64,000 bases of DNA. It comes from Stutzerimonas stutzeri. Its GTDB lineage: Bacteria; Pseudomonadota; Gammaproteobacteria; Pseudomonadales; Pseudomonadaceae. The notes under the pieces are model-generated. The model did no database searches, was not told the DNA's origin, and saw only the letters and a program-made list of their open reading frames with translations. Location: positions 62,001-126,000 of the forward strand of contig NZ_JAAMQZ010000006.1 in NCBI RefSeq assembly GCF_013522825.1. The letters run 5' to 3'. The position numbers and the translations under genes are program-made. This document shows positions 24,671 to 34,312 of the stretch, one piece after another (positions within the stretch are counted from its first letter, which is position 1; each line of letters starts with the position of its first letter).

Positions 24671-24910
24671 AAGCGTAGTCCGGTGAAATGACCCTGACTC
24701 CGCCCGTCGGGTCGATGAAGCGTGACCCGACCTACGAAACCTGTCGTTCGTAGGTCGAATTAGCTGAAGGCGTAATCCGACGAGGCGGAGCGTAGTCCGG
24801 CGAATGACTTTGACTCCGCCCGTCGGGTCGGTGAAGCGTGACCCGACCTGCGAAACCTGATTCGTAGGTCGAATTAGCCGAAGGCGTAATCCGACGATAC
24901 GGGGCGTAAT
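24671..24910. repeat. Two tandem copies of a 118-bp REP unit right of the toxin-antitoxin pair
   Basis: Units starting at the AGCGTAGTCCGG block near 24671 and 24789 repeat with about 118-bp periodicity. Each contains CTCCGCCCGTCGGGTCG ... GCGTGACCCGACC and GTAGGTCGAATTAGC ... GGCGTAATCCGACG palindromes. Together with the antitoxin promoter these fill the 337-bp gap before nirN; I see no gene. Confidence 0.8.
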
Positions 24911-24922
24911 CCAACCTATCGG

Positions 24923-26419
24923 CTAGTGCGATGTGCCCTCCGCGAATTCGATCTTGTTGCCGACGTTGTACTTGCCTGAAGGCTTGTTCATCGGGATGCG
25001 TTTGATTTCCTTCAGGGTGTCGGCCTCGATCACCAGCAGCGCGCCATCGGTGTCCCAGACGCTGAGCAGCAGGTGTTTGCCGTCGCGGGTGAACTCTACG
25101 TGGGCGGCGTTCTTGCCGGGCATCGGGCGCAGGGTGTGGGCGACTTCCAGGGTTTGTTTGTCGATCAGGTGGATGGCGTCGTTGTTGGGGCCGAAGAACA
25201 CGTCGGTCCAGGCGTACTTCGAATTTTCGTGGCTGCGCATGAAGAAGCCCGGCCCTTCGGTGGGGATTTCCTTGATCAGCGACCAGTCCTGCATGTCCAG
25301 CACCGAGATCAGTCCCTGGCTGACGTTGGGCGTGGCGAAGACCCACTTGCCATCGCGTTTCCAGTAGATGCCCGAGCCCAGGTGCGGCATGCCCGGCAGC
25401 GGGATGTCGGTGACGGCCTTGCCGGTGTCCAGGTCGATCACCTGGCCGCCGTGGGCCTTGCGCGAGGTGGCGAGCAAATGGCGGTAGTCGGGGGTGAAGG
25501 AGAAGTCGTCGAGGAAGTCCGCCGCCTGGATGCGGCGTGGCTCGAAGGTCGGCTCGCCGGCGTAGGACAGTTCCCAGGCTTCCTGCACGTCCTTCAGGGC
25601 GACTACGAAGCTGTCGCGTGGCGGCGCGGTGTAGACGGCGCTGACCCTTGAAGGGGTGCCGTCCAGCCCGGTGGCCGGGATGCGCTTGACCAGCGACAGG
25701 TCGCGGGCATCGAGCACCACCAGTTCGCCCGGCAGGTAGTTGCCTACCAGCGCCCAGCGGCCATCGTTGCTGATCGCCATGTTGCGGGTGTTCAGGCCGG
25801 CGCGGACTTCGGCGATCATCTTCAGGTTGTGCAGGTCGTAGACGCTGACCCAGCCGTCGCGGGAGGCGAAGTAGACGAAGCGCCCGTCGGGGGAGAATTT
25901 CGGCCCGCCGTGTAGGGCGAAATGCGACTGGAATTTGGCCAGCTCCTCGAAGTGTTCGCCGTCGAGGATGCGCACATGATGATTGCCGGCCTCCACCACG
26001 ACGAACAGGTTGAGCGGGTCGGCACCATGCTGCGGGCTTGTCGGTAGCGTGGCCACATCGGTGAGGATGCGGTGGCTGGCGCGAAGGTCGGCATCGCTCC
26101 AGGTCGGTGGCGTTGCGGAGGGCTGGTAGAGGTAGCTGACCAGTCCGTCGATCTGTGCGTCGTCGAGCAGGTGCGTGTAGGCCATCATCTGGCTGGCCGG
26201 GCGGCCATCGCGGATGACCTGGCGTGCTTCGTCGGGCTTGATCCGACTGAGGCTTTCCGGCAGCAGCGCGGGGCCGGCGCCGCCCAGGCGATTGACGCCG
26301 TGGCAGCTCTGGCAGTGCTGTTCGTAGAGGCTTGCGGCCTGTTCCAGTGTGACTGCCTGCGGCGCGGCCTGCAGGCTGCCGCACAGGATCAACAGGGTCA
26401 GTGGGAGTGTTCGCTTCAT
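24923..26419 (-). CDS. nirN: NirN, dihydro-heme d1 dehydrogenase
   Basis: 498 residues. A signal peptide (about 1-19) is followed by a cytochrome c domain with CQSCH at residues 36-40 and an eight-bladed propeller resembling that of NirS, with [26 protein letters not shown] and [20 protein letters not shown]. NirN performs the last step of heme d1 formation in the periplasm and hands it to NirS. It overlaps nirE by 4 bp. It differs from NirS in its N-terminus and lies with nirE and nirJ, which settles the identity. Confidence 0.95.
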   Translation of the reverse strand: MKRTLPLTLLILCGSLQAAPQAVTLEQAASLYEQHCQSCHGVNRLGGAGPALLPESLSRIKPDEARQVIRDGRPASQMMAYTHLLDDAQIDGLVSYLYQPSATPPTWSDADLRASHRILTDVATLPTSPQHGADPLNLFVVVEAGNHHVRILDGEHFEELAKFQSHFALHGGPKFSPDGRFVYFASRDGWVSVYDLHNLKMIAEVRAGLNTRNMAISNDGRWALVGNYLPGELVVLDARDLSLVKRIPATGLDGTPSRVSAVYTAPPRDSFVVALKDVQEAWELSYAGEPTFEPRRIQAADFLDDFSFTPDYRHLLATSRKAHGGQVIDLDTGKAVTDIPLPGMPHLGSGIYWKRDGKWVFATPNVSQGLISVLDMQDWSLIKEIPTEGPGFFMRSHENSKYAWTDVFFGPNNDAIHLIDKQTLEVAHTLRPMPGKNAAHVEFTRDGKHLLLSVWDTDGALLVIEADTLKEIKRIPMNKPSGKYNVGNKIEFAEGTSH

Positions 26420-27255
26420 GACGCTTGCTCCTCGGCAGCCGCTGGACTGGCCTCGGCGCGCAGGCGTGCCGGGTATTCCAGCTGCTCATCGGCAAAGAGG
26501 CCGACGACCTTGCCGATCACCGTCAGGGTCGGAGCTTTCAACTGCTGTTCGCGGGCCATGTTCGGCAGTTCCTTGAGCGTGCAGCGCACCACCTGCTGCT
26601 CGGCGCGGGTGCCGTTGCCGATGAGTGCGGCGGGCGTTTGCGGCGCGAGCCCTGCGGCGATCAGGTTGCGGGAAATTTCGTTGAGGCTGCCAAGGCCCAT
26701 GTAGAACACCAGGGTCTGTTTGCCCTCGACCAGGCTGTTCCAGGGCAGCAACAGGGCGCCGTCTTCCTGCAGGTGGCCGGTGATGAACTGGCAGGAATGG
26801 GCCAGGTCGCGGTGGGTCAGGGGAATACCGGCATAGGCACTGCAACCGGCTGCCGCGGTCACGCCTGGCACTACCTGGCAGTCGATGCCGTTCTGCAGCA
26901 GGTATTCGATTTCCTCGGCGCCGCGACCAAAGATGAACGGATCGCCGCCCTTGAGGCGCACCACGCGCAGGTTCTGCTTCGCCAGATCGACCAGCAGTTG
27001 ATTGATCTGTGGTTGCGGCAGGCTGTGGTAGCCGCTGGTCTTGCCCACGTAATGCCGGGCGCAGATGGCTGGCAGCAGGTTCATGAGGTCGTCGCTGACC
27101 AGGCGGTCGTAGACCACGGCGTCGGCCTGTTGCAGCAGGCTCCAGGCGCGCAGGGTCAGCAGGCCCGGATCGCCGGGGCCGGCACCGACCAGAGCGACTT
27201 CGCCAGCGGCGAACGAGGCACTCAATGACGCGGGGAGTGTGATTGGCTGGTCCAT
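26416..27255 (-). CDS. nirE: NirE, S-adenosylmethionine:uroporphyrinogen III methyltransferase
   Basis: 279 residues. SUMT motifs are complete: [18 protein letters not shown] near residue 20, [24 protein letters not shown] near residue 100 and [22 protein letters not shown] near residue 125. It makes precorrin-2, the first dedicated step to heme d1. The ATG at 27255 is chosen because the conserved N-terminus starts there; the longer frame is nirJ shadow. It follows nirJ by 82 bp and overlaps nirN. Confidence 0.96.
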   Translation of the reverse strand: MDQPITLPASLSASFAAGEVALVGAGPGDPGLLTLRAWSLLQQADAVVYDRLVSDDLMNLLPAICARHYVGKTSGYHSLPQPQINQLLVDLAKQNLRVVRLKGGDPFIFGRGAEEIEYLLQNGIDCQVVPGVTAAAGCSAYAGIPLTHRDLAHSCQFITGHLQEDGALLLPWNSLVEGKQTLVFYMGLGSLNEISRNLIAAGLAPQTPAALIGNGTRAEQQVVRCTLKELPNMAREQQLKAPTLTVIGKVVGLFADEQLEYPARLRAEASPAAAEEQAS

Positions 27256-27337
27256 GCGGTGCTCCTGAATTCTCATCGAGGCTGACGGTTTTGCGCTTGG
27301 CTCTATACGGTTCTGTCGACCGCTGGGTGCTGCTGTT

Positions 27338-28528
27338 CTAGAGGGCGCTGATTTCAACGCTTGGGATACGTGCGGGTGTTGGCAGACCGATTTCCTCGTC
27401 GCTGAGGTAACAGCCGGGGTCTTCCCCCCAGAGGTTGCCTTCGGCCCAGGCGCGGGTGCGTGTATTGCCGTTGCAGATGGCCAGCCAGCGGCACTCGGCG
27501 CAGCGCCCACCCACTGCGCGCGGGTGCTGACGCAGCTCGTCCAGCAGCGGCTCGGGCTTGTCCAGCCACAGTTCGCGAAAACTCTGACGGCGCACGTTGC
27601 CCACGGTGTGCTGCCACCAGTAGGTGTCGGGATGTACATCGCCGATGTTGTCGATATTGGCGATGCCGTTGCCCGAGGCATTGCCACCCCAGGCACGCAA
27701 CATCTGTTCCAGGCGCTCGCGGTATTGCGGCAGGCGTTCTTCGACCCACTGCAGCAGCAGGATGGCGTCGGCATCGTTGTTGCCGCTGACGAAATCGGTT
27801 TCGCGACCGTTCTGCACATCGTCCCAGGCCTGCTCGAACAGCTGGCGCATGGCGTCGCGGGTCATCTGGTGATGGGCGTCGGCCTTGCGGCTGCGCTTGC
27901 CCCGACCGCTGTAGTTGAGGTGCGAAAGATAGAACTTCTGCACGTCGTGTTCGCGCATCAGGGCCAGCAGCGCTGGCAGCTGCGGGTAGTTGTTCTGCGT
28001 CAACGTGGTGCGCAGGCCGACGCGGATGTCGTGCTGACGGCACAGATCGATGGCATGCATGGAGGCACTGAAGCTGCCCTTGAGCTGACGCCAGTCATCG
28101 TGCACCGCTTCCAGCCCGTCGATGCTGATGCCGACGTAGTCGAACTGCGCGGCGGCGATGCGCTCGATGTTGCTTTCGTCGATCAGGGTGCCGTTGGTGG
28201 ACAGGGCGACGAAGAAGCCCTTGTCGCGGGCGTAATCGGACAGCTGGAAGATATCGTCGCGCAGCAGCGGCTCACCGCCCGACAGAATCAGTACGCGCAC
28301 ACCGGCGTCATGCAGGTCGTCGATAACCTTGAGCGCTTCGCCGGTATCCAGTTCGTCGCGGAACTCGCTGTCGGCGGAGGTGGCGTAGCAGTGCTTGCAG
28401 GTCAGGTTGCAGCGCCGCAGCAGATTCCAGATCACCACGGGCGGGCGTGTGCCGCCGGCACTGCGAGCGCCCAGTACGCGAGTGCTTGGCTGGGCCAGGG
28501 CGCGCAGGTAATGGCTGATTCTCAACAT
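27338..28528 (-). CDS. nirJ: NirJ, radical SAM heme d1 biosynthesis protein
   Basis: 396 residues. The radical SAM cluster motif is C40-NLT-C44-KH-C47, followed by the SAM-binding GGEPLLRDD near residue 93. A C-terminal cysteine-rich SPASM-like segment carries [10 protein letters not shown] and the Cys of DPGCYLSD, expected to hold auxiliary FeS clusters. NirJ exchanges the two propionates on rings A and B for oxo groups. I use the ATG at 28528, preceded by GGAGAGCC. It opens nirJ-nirE-nirN and has an imperfect FNR box 77 bp upstream. Confidence 0.96.
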   Translation of the reverse strand: MLRISHYLRALAQPSTRVLGARSAGGTRPPVVIWNLLRRCNLTCKHCYATSADSEFRDELDTGEALKVIDDLHDAGVRVLILSGGEPLLRDDIFQLSDYARDKGFFVALSTNGTLIDESNIERIAAAQFDYVGISIDGLEAVHDDWRQLKGSFSASMHAIDLCRQHDIRVGLRTTLTQNNYPQLPALLALMREHDVQKFYLSHLNYSGRGKRSRKADAHHQMTRDAMRQLFEQAWDDVQNGRETDFVSGNNDADAILLLQWVEERLPQYRERLEQMLRAWGGNASGNGIANIDNIGDVHPDTYWWQHTVGNVRRQSFRELWLDKPEPLLDELRQHPRAVGGRCAECRWLAICNGNTRTRAWAEGNLWGEDPGCYLSDEEIGLPTPARIPSVEISAL

Positions 28529-28604
28529 GGGCGGCTCTCCTCGACGGCACATCAGGTTCGCGTCTTCGATGGGCGCAGCATCTCCGAGCGAATCGGGCCG
28601 ATCC

Positions 28605-28618
28605 TTGATTGGAAACAA
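28605..28618 (-). promoter_or_regulatory. Imperfect ANR/DNR box upstream of nirJ
   Basis: TTGAT-TGGA-AACAA on the plus strand matches nine of ten conserved positions of TTGAT-N4-ATCAA, about 77 bp before the nirJ ATG. It gives nirJEN its own oxygen- or NO-responsive promoter separate from nirM-H. Confidence 0.6.
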
Positions 28619-28749
28619 AAAAGGAGCGACAGCGGCTCCCTGAATGGGCTGGAAGCCCGATCTAGCGTGGGGGTGGGGCAACCGGTCGCGGTGCCGGCGA
28701 TGGGAAAAGGCCTTGGGGCTTGCAGGGTCAAACGTGTTCGACCTTTTGC

Positions 28750-28885
28750 GCGAATTTATGGCCGAATGAATTCGGTCCTACAGGGCCATGCCTGGCCCGG
28801 AGGCTTCTGTTCGTCAGCAGGCGCGTGAGCGCCGGATTACGTTTTCGGAAACCCGGATTACGCCTTCGGCTAATCCAGGCTACGG
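28750..28885. repeat. Repeats in the nirJ-nirH gap
   Basis: Two families are present: a GGCCGAATGAATTCGGTCCTACAGG palindrome near 28762-28787, found again near 43350, and a GGATTACGCCTTCGG / CTAATCC hairpin near 28857-28876. The rest of the 358-bp gap carries the FNR-type box of nirJ; no gene is evident. Confidence 0.7.
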
Positions 28886-28886
28886 T

Positions 28887-29420
28887 CTACGGAGCGGGTT
28901 GCGCTGCCGAGGCGGCGATGCGCAAGCCGGTCTTTTTCAGGATGCGACTGCTGACCAGCATCTCATCCGCTCGGCAAGCGTCACCGAGCAGGGCGCGGAT
29001 TTCGGCGCGGTAGGCGTCGATTTCCTCGGCGTTGCGGCCGTGGACCATGGCGAACAGGTTGTAGTACCAGCCTTCACGGCGGGGCCGGCGATAGCAGTGG
29101 CTGACGAAGGGCTGGCTGCCGATCAGCGGTCCGAGGCGTGCGATCTCGGCGTCATCGATTTCCCAGACGGTCATGCCGTTGTGCCGGTAGCCCAAGCGGT
29201 AGTGATTGGGTACGGCAGCGATACGGCGGATGGCGCCGTCGCCCTGCAGCGCCTGGAGCAGTTCGAGGGTGGCCTCGACGCTGATGCCCAGGCGTTCGGC
29301 GATCCAGCTCCAGGGGTCGTCCACCAGCGGCAGGCCGGCCTGGGTGAGTTCCACCAGTTGCCTGGACAGATCGGACCGGGCGTCAAACCGGCCATCAAAC
29401 CGGGAAGTGCAGGCCGACAT
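28887..29420 (-). CDS. nirH: NirH, siroheme decarboxylase subunit
   Basis: 177 residues of the Lrp/AsnC-like siroheme decarboxylase family: an N-terminal winged helix (LSRQLVELTQAGLPLVDDPW), then a RAM-like domain with NHYRLGYRHNGMTVWEI and HCYRRPRREGWYYNLFAMVHG, where the YNxF/MVHG region matches the heme-pocket histidine of NirL/NirH types. It acts with NirD, NirL and NirG to decarboxylate siroheme. The ATG at 29420 lies within the nirG end, an overlap of 26 bp. Confidence 0.93.
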   Translation of the reverse strand: MSACTSRFDGRFDARSDLSRQLVELTQAGLPLVDDPWSWIAERLGISVEATLELLQALQGDGAIRRIAAVPNHYRLGYRHNGMTVWEIDDAEIARLGPLIGSQPFVSHCYRRPRREGWYYNLFAMVHGRNAEEIDAYRAEIRALLGDACRADEMLVSSRILKKTGLRIAASAAQPAP

Positions 29421-29838
29421 GATAGGTCTCCTCCTTGGGCAGGTTAAGCACCGGCAGGCCGGTCTGCGCTTCGATGCGCTGGATGGCTTCGGCGATGCCT
29501 TCGGGTGTGGCGCAGCCAAGGACGAACCACATATTCCAGGCATGTTCGCGGCGATAGTTGTGGGCGACTTCCGGCATCGCATCGAGCTGCGCGGCGACCG
29601 CGTCGAAGCGCTCTTCAGGCACCGACAGCGCGGCCAGGGTGAAGGCGCCGCCGAGGCGTTCGATGTCGAACATCGGCCCGAAGCGGGTCAGGGTGCCGTC
29701 GTCCAGCAGCGCCTGGACACGGTCGCGCAGGGTTTGCGAGTCGCTTTCCAGCTCCGCCGCCAGCATTTGCCAGGGCTGGCGCACCAGCGGCAGGCCATGC
29801 TGCAGGCGGTTGATCAGGCGGCGGTCGAGGTCATCCAT
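29395..29838 (-). CDS. nirG: NirG, siroheme decarboxylase subunit
   Basis: 147 residues, same family as NirD. The motif [16 protein letters not shown] near residue 92 and the end [18 protein letters not shown] identify the NirD/NirG type. The ATG at 29838 overlaps the nirL end by 8 bp. The overlapping chain nirD-L-G-H suggests tightly balanced synthesis of the complex. Confidence 0.93.
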   Translation of the reverse strand: MDDLDRRLINRLQHGLPLVRQPWQMLAAELESDSQTLRDRVQALLDDGTLTRFGPMFDIERLGGAFTLAALSVPEERFDAVAAQLDAMPEVAHNYRREHAWNMWFVLGCATPEGIAEAIQRIEAQTGLPVLNLPKEETYHVGLHFPV

Positions 29839-30346
29839 GGGCCAGCTCCCGAGCGGCGGATGGGGCGTAGCGGCCACCGCACTGCTTGAAAGCGCGTGTG
29901 CTGAACAGCAACTGGTGCGGCACATGGCTCAGCTGGTGTTCGGCCAGCAGGGCTTCGATCTGCTCGCAGACCTGTTCGCGTTCACGGCCATGCACCATGC
30001 AGAACAGGTTGTAGGGCCAGTCCGGCAGGCGCCGCGGGCGCTGGTAGCAGAGGTTAATGCCGGCAGCCTGGCCGAGGCGCCGACCAACTTCATCGACCTG
30101 TTCGTCAGGAATGTCCATGACCAGCATGGCATTGGCGCGAAAGCCCATGGCGCGGTGCTTGAGTACCACACCGACGCGGCGGAACAGGCCGTCCTCGCTC
30201 CAGTGGCGGACCTGTTCGAGCACCGCCTGTTCGCTGGCGCCGATGCGTTCGGCCAGTGCCTGGTAAGGGCGGGCGGCCAGTGGCAGGCCGGCTTCGAGCA
30301 GACGCCGCAGGTGCATGGCTTGCAGGTCGTCGAGAAGGGCGGTCAT
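29831..30346 (-). CDS. nirL: NirL, siroheme decarboxylase subunit
   Basis: 171 residues, Lrp-like, with the NirL/NirH motif [24 protein letters not shown] near residues 97-120. The C-terminus [15 protein letters not shown] matches NirH at SSRILKKTGLR. It starts by ATGA overlap with nirD and overlaps nirG. Confidence 0.93.
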   Translation of the reverse strand: MTALLDDLQAMHLRRLLEAGLPLAARPYQALAERIGASEQAVLEQVRHWSEDGLFRRVGVVLKHRAMGFRANAMLVMDIPDEQVDEVGRRLGQAAGINLCYQRPRRLPDWPYNLFCMVHGREREQVCEQIEALLAEHQLSHVPHQLLFSTRAFKQCGGRYAPSAARELAHG

Positions 30347-30801
30347 GGCGCGTCTCCGATGGGGAAACCCAGGTCGATGCGGTAGGCGCGGCGCATGGGC
30401 AGATCCAGAGGCGTGAGCCCGGTTTCCGCTTCGATCTGTGTCAGCAGGGTATCGATATGTGCGCGATCCGGCCCGGTGAGGACGAACCAGAGGTTGTAGT
30501 GGTGTTCGCGCAGGTAGTTGTGGTTGACCTCGGGGAGGCTGTTGATGCGGGCCGCCACGGCGTCTATCCGTGCGGGTGGCACGGCGAGGGCCACCAGGGT
30601 GCTGGCGCCGGCGCGGCTGTGCTCGAACACCGGCCCGATGCGTGAAAGCCCTCCGCCTTGCTCCAGTTGCCGGAGGCTGGCGAGAATCTCGTCTTCACTG
30701 CACTCCAGCGCTTCGGCCATGGCGCGGTAGGGTTCGGCGCACAGCGGCATGCCATGCTGGAAACGGTCGATCAGGCGGCGGCTGAGGTTGTCGAGCTGCA
30801 T
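30343..30801 (-). CDS. nirD: NirD, siroheme decarboxylase subunit
   Basis: 152 residues, sister of NirG in the same operon, with [18 protein letters not shown] near residue 92 and [20 protein letters not shown] at the end. I use the ATG at 30801, since the family N-terminus [17 protein letters not shown] begins there. nirF ends 1 bp upstream of this start. Confidence 0.93.
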   Translation of the reverse strand: MQLDNLSRRLIDRFQHGMPLCAEPYRAMAEALECSEDEILASLRQLEQGGGLSRIGPVFEHSRAGASTLVALAVPPARIDAVAARINSLPEVNHNYLREHHYNLWFVLTGPDRAHIDTLLTQIEAETGLTPLDLPMRRAYRIDLGFPIGDAP

Positions 30802-30802
30802 G

Positions 30803-31978
30803 TCATAACCCCGTCTCGTGGGCGCGGCTGCTGAAGAAGATGCCACTCGGCGTCTGGGCCGGCAGGCGCTTGATCAGCTTCAGGGTGTAGGGGTCCCAGA
30901 CCTGGATTTCGCCGCCGTCGCGCACCGACAGCCAGAGCTGGTCGCCACGCGCGGTGAATTCCATGTGCAATACCGCAGGTCCCGGCTCCAGAGTGGCGAT
31001 GATTGCGTGGGTTTCACTGTCGATGACCTGCACCTTGCCGTTGTCCGGGTGGGCGAAGTTGACCCAGATCTGCCGCGCATCAGGGCGCGCCATGACGAAG
31101 ATCGGCTGGCCGGCGACGTCGATGGCGGCGGTCTGCTGCCAGTTCTCGCTGTCCATCACCAGTACCCGGTGCTGGCCGACGGCGGGGACGAAGGTCTGGT
31201 TGCCGGCCACGGTCCAGCCTTCCAGATGCGGCATCTTGTAGACCGGCAGTTTCTGCTGGCCGCGACCATAGCCGTCGAGAATGCGCTCGATGCCACGCTC
31301 GGGATGCCAGAGGTCGAGCTTGGCCATGCCGTCTTCGCCGAACAGGCCGGCGATGTAGTAGCGACCCTCGGGGGTGAGCAGCGCATCGTAGGGCTGGTTG
31401 CCGATGTTCTCGAAACGGGTGATCTGCGGCGTGTGGCCCTGGCTGAAGTCCAGCAGCCAGGTTTCGCCGGTATCGAACAGGCTGTAGATGAAGCGCTGGC
31501 CCGGCACGTCGGTGACGCCGACCACGCGGGAGTTGCGGCTGCCATCGGCCAGCGGGGTGGCGGGAATGTCGGCGACCAGTTCCAGCGTCCCGGCGTCGAA
31601 TACCTTGACGCCGCCCGGCTCGTAGTTGCCCACGGCGATCAGCGTGCCGTCCTGGCTGATGGCGCCGCCGATGCTGTTGCCGCCCTGGATCACCCGCTTG
31701 TCGATGCGCTGGTGCAACAGGTCGACCTTGGTCAGGCCGCCGTCACGACCGAAGACGTAGGCGAAGCGCTGGTCGCGAGAGAACACCACCGAGGCGTGGG
31801 ACAGGTCGCCCAGGCCCTCGATGCGTCCGAGGCTGGTCATGCCGCTGCTCTCGATCAGTTGCAGGCTGCCGGTCGCGCGTTCCACCACCACGCCCAGGTC
31901 GCCAGTGCCGCGCAGGGGTTGCTGCGCGCAGCCGAACAGCAGGCTGGCCGCAGCCAGCAGCAGAAAAGGACGGATCAT
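30803..31978 (-). CDS. nirF: NirF, heme d1 biosynthesis lipoprotein
   Basis: 391 residues. The lipobox LLFGC (Cys near residue 17) anchors the protein in the periplasm. The rest is an eight-bladed propeller with blades such as FSRDQRFAYVFGRDGG and MPHLEGWTVAGNQTFVPAVG, related to the d1 domain of NirS. NirF acts late in heme d1 synthesis on dihydro-d1 intermediates. Its ATG overlaps the nirC stop. Confidence 0.95.
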   Translation of the reverse strand: MIRPFLLLAAASLLFGCAQQPLRGTGDLGVVVERATGSLQLIESSGMTSLGRIEGLGDLSHASVVFSRDQRFAYVFGRDGGLTKVDLLHQRIDKRVIQGGNSIGGAISQDGTLIAVGNYEPGGVKVFDAGTLELVADIPATPLADGSRNSRVVGVTDVPGQRFIYSLFDTGETWLLDFSQGHTPQITRFENIGNQPYDALLTPEGRYYIAGLFGEDGMAKLDLWHPERGIERILDGYGRGQQKLPVYKMPHLEGWTVAGNQTFVPAVGQHRVLVMDSENWQQTAAIDVAGQPIFVMARPDARQIWVNFAHPDNGKVQVIDSETHAIIATLEPGPAVLHMEFTARGDQLWLSVRDGGEIQVWDPYTLKLIKRLPAQTPSGIFFSSRAHETGL

Positions 31979-32316
31979 GGCTTTGGATATCCTTCGACAA
32001 GAAGATCGACCAGCCAGACGATATCCTGCTCGTCGAGCAGGGCATTCCAGCCGGGCATCGCGGTGCCGGGGCGCCCGTGGGTAACGGTGGCGATAAGGCT
32101 GTCGCGGGGTTTGCCGGCCAGTGCGTCGTGGGTGATCGCGGGGCCGAGGCCGCCGGTCATGCGCAGGCCGTGGCAGGAACCGCAGTCCTGCACGAGAAGG
32201 TGTTCGAGTTGCGTCTGGCGTTCAGCGGTCGGGTTGCCGGCCAGTGCGGCGGGAATCAGGAGGAAGGACGCCAGGGCGAGCCCCAAACGTGATACTGCGT
32301 GTCGGGACACTGTCAT
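31975..32316 (-). CDS. nirC: NirC, periplasmic cytochrome c55x
   Basis: 113 residues with a signal peptide cleaved near ALA-GNPTAE and one heme site C45-GS-C48-H49, with the distal Met in GRPGTAMPGWN. NirC can donate electrons to NirS and is implicated in d1 maturation. It starts 21 bp after nirM. Confidence 0.94.
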   Translation of the reverse strand: MTVSRHAVSRLGLALASFLLIPAALAGNPTAERQTQLEHLLVQDCGSCHGLRMTGGLGPAITHDALAGKPRDSLIATVTHGRPGTAMPGWNALLDEQDIVWLVDLLVEGYPKP

Positions 32317-32337
32317 GACGCCCTCCTGGACACTGCG

Positions 32338-32652
32338 TTACTTGAGGCTCAGAACCCACTCGGCGAGGGTCTTGGCTTCTTCTTCGGTTACGGCGTTTGG
32401 TGGCATCGGGATCGGACCCCAGACGCCCTGGCTGCCGTTCTTGATGTGGCCGGCGAGCAGATCGACAGCACCATCCTGGCCTGCGTATTTGGCGGCGACT
32501 TCCTTCAGCGCCGGGCCGACCATCTTCATGTCGACGTTGTGGCAGGCTGCGCAAGGCTTGCTCTTGAACAGTGCTTCGCCGTCCTGAGCCATGGCTGGTT
32601 GCAGGACCAAAGCGCCGCCCATGGCAAGCAATGGAATGAGAATCTTCTTCAT
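32338..32652 (-). CDS. nirM: NirM, cytochrome c551
   Basis: 104 residues: signal peptide ending AMA-QDGEAL, heme site C34-AA-C37-H38, the loop [15 protein letters not shown] and the axial methionine in IPMPPN, all diagnostic of Pseudomonas cytochrome c551. It is the classical electron donor to cytochrome cd1. First gene of nirMCFDLGH, with an FNR-type box about 210 bp upstream. Confidence 0.97.
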   Translation of the reverse strand: MKKILIPLLAMGGALVLQPAMAQDGEALFKSKPCAACHNVDMKMVGPALKEVAAKYAGQDGAVDLLAGHIKNGSQGVWGPIPMPPNAVTEEEAKTLAEWVLSLK

Positions 32653-32861
32653 GGTACTTCCTCAAGGCTAAGTGGGGGGTTCTTGAAGCCCGCCCCTGGG
32701 TGCCCGACATGACTTTGCCGGAACATGCACGTTAAATTTACCGGTTGGGCGAAGCAACCTTTTGTCCCTGATCATGGTTACGGTCGAGGGCGGTAAATTG
32801 CCCAGCATCCGGGAACTGTTGGCCACGGCTTGAGAATGCGGCAGCGGGGTGGGGCGCGTCC

Positions 32862-32875
32862 TTGACTGCAATCAA
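32862..32875 (-). promoter_or_regulatory. ANR/DNR box upstream of nirM
   Basis: TTGAC-TGCA-ATCAA, a nine-of-ten match to the FNR-family palindrome, lies 210 bp before the nirM ATG. The distance implies a leader of about 170 nt if the box is at -41. Confidence 0.7.
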
Positions 32876-32952
32876 CCTGGGCCTCGTCTCGTTGCAGGCG
32901 CAACGGCGGACGCGACAATCTGGCGCACGGGCGTGGGGATAAAGACAAGGCT

Positions 32953-33165
32953 ACGTGTAGGCCGGGTCACGCTTGGCCGATCCGACAGGCGAGCGGCCAG
33001 GTAGGTTAAAGGCTGAGCTGACAGGCATGGATTGTCGGATTACGCCTTCGGTTCGTCGGATTACGCCTGCGGAGACCCGGATTACGCCTTCGGCTAATCC
33101 AGGCTACAAAATATGGGGCGTCGTGCAATCTCGTAGGATGGAATCGCCGAAGGCGCTTTCGTCTA
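32953..33165. repeat. REP-like cluster in the nirM-nirB gap
   Basis: The 586-bp gap contains GTCGGATTACGCCTTCGG and GGATTACGCCTTCGGCTAATCC palindromes near 33035-33105 and a GGATGGAATCGCCGAAGGCGC copy near 33137-33160. A GTAGGCCGGGTCACGCTTGG half-element lies near 32957. No gene is visible in the gap; the nirM promoter region occupies its right part as drawn from 32653. Confidence 0.75.
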
Positions 33166-33238
33166 ATTCTGCAGGCGAGGTGGGGCGGGACCGGCATTGC
33201 GCCGGTCCCGCACGATGTCGCTACCAGGGGTCGCCTGG

Positions 33239-34114
33239 TTACAGCTTGGAGGCGGTGATATCGCCTTCGGCGTCGATGCCCAGTTTGTAGCCGAGCGAGA
33301 CATGGTGGAAACGACCGGTCGCGCTGTCGTCGTGGATGGCGAAGCCGAAGTTGTAGGTGTTGCCCGGCGTCAGGCTGACATCGCCTTCGCCACCGGCCAG
33401 CTTGCGGGTGAAGACCACGGACCAGGTGTCACCGTCGAGCTTGCCTTCGGCGCCCACCAGCGCCTGGCCACCTTCCATTTCGCGGTGGTCGGCGACATAG
33501 CCGTCGAAGGCCTTGTTCTCGCCGCTACGCCACTGGTTCAGGTCGTAGTAGATGCCATTGGCCAGCGAACCGTCCTTGACGTACTTGGTCTTGTTGTCGT
33601 CCGCGCCGGGCATGGTGCGGGCGTCGCCATGGCAGCTGGCCCAGCAGCCGGACTGCGCGGCCAGTTCAACCTTGTCGCCGGCTTCGAGCATGTAGGCGAT
33701 CTTGACCGGGTTCTGCTCGTCCATCGCCGGGCTGCCGGAGGCCGCCGGCTGCTTCCAGGTAAAGCGCAGGTAGAGGTTTTCGCCGTCATGGGCGGCCTGG
33801 ACGGTGGTGGCGATGAACGCAGCTTTGCCGGCAATCGGTGCGGGCTCGATCTTCTTGCCGCTGACGATCTTCTGGCCAATCTCGGCAAGCTCTTCGGAGT
33901 GGCAGGCCGCGCAGGTCTCACCCCTGCGCAGAACCCGCGCACCGCCGTGTTCGGTACCTTTGGTGATCCATTCGACTGGCGACACGCCAGGGTAGAACAC
34001 GCCGGTTTCGACGGCGGGCACGGCGCTCCAGTCGGCGGGCGCGGCCGCCAGGGCGTTGTGTGCGGCCAGGGCCAGTACGGCACTGACAGCACTGGCCATC
34101 ATGGTCTTGTTCAT
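33239..34114 (-). CDS. nirB: NirB-type periplasmic cytochrome c with ethylbenzene-dehydrogenase-like heme domain
   Basis: 291 residues with a signal peptide (cleavage near ALAA-APADW). There is one classical heme site C68-AA-C71-H72 and an unusual C157-WAS-C161-H162 site with three residues between the cysteines. The second half (FTWKQPAASG, NTYNFGFAIHDDSATGRFHHVSLGY) resembles the gamma/heme domain of ethylbenzene dehydrogenase-type proteins. It is the third gene after nirS and nirT, the position of nirB (cytochrome c552) in P. stutzeri, which is the basis of the name. A donor role to nitrite reductase is inferred. Confidence 0.75.
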   Translation of the reverse strand: MNKTMMASAVSAVLALAAHNALAAAPADWSAVPAVETGVFYPGVSPVEWITKGTEHGGARVLRRGETCAACHSEELAEIGQKIVSGKKIEPAPIAGKAAFIATTVQAAHDGENLYLRFTWKQPAASGSPAMDEQNPVKIAYMLEAGDKVELAAQSGCWASCHGDARTMPGADDNKTKYVKDGSLANGIYYDLNQWRSGENKAFDGYVADHREMEGGQALVGAEGKLDGDTWSVVFTRKLAGGEGDVSLTPGNTYNFGFAIHDDSATGRFHHVSLGYKLGIDAEGDITASKL

Positions 34115-34160
34115 ATTCGGTTCCTCATCTCATCATCGATGCTTGGCTGGCCCGCCTGGA

Positions 34161-34300
34161 GGGCACCTCTAAAAACTACCTGCGTTGCCATCGCTGCGTT
34201 GAAAACAGGCTCAAAATGCTCATTTACAACTCGTAAACTGCGCTTTTTCGCCTGTTTTCGCCTTGCGCTGGCTGCCTCGCCTACGTTTTTAGAAGTGCCC
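34161..34300. mobile_element. MITE-like 140-bp element with terminal inverted repeats between nirB and nirT
   Basis: The ends GGGCACCTCTAAAAAC (34161) and GTTTTTAGAAGTGCCC (34285-34300) are inverted repeats with one mismatch. The interior contains the GTTGAAAACAGGC ... GCCTGTTTTCGCC hairpin also found at 11808-11882. There is no coding frame. This fits a miniature inverted-repeat element or structured RNA repeat inserted in the nirT-nirB gap; I could not identify clear target-site duplications. Confidence 0.6.
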
Positions 34301-34312
34301 TGGAACGGCTGG

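Noticed and set aside
24923..26419. NirN as a second nirS
   Set aside because: Propeller similarity is expected for NirN. The protein lies in nirJ-nirE-nirN, and the true nirS at 35.0-36.7 kb has the characteristic N-terminus and active-site histidines.
28887..30801. nirD, nirL, nirG and nirH as Lrp/AsnC transcription regulators
   Set aside because: They share the Lrp-like fold, but four overlapping genes inside a heme d1 operon with the conserved His-containing motifs identify siroheme decarboxylase subunits.
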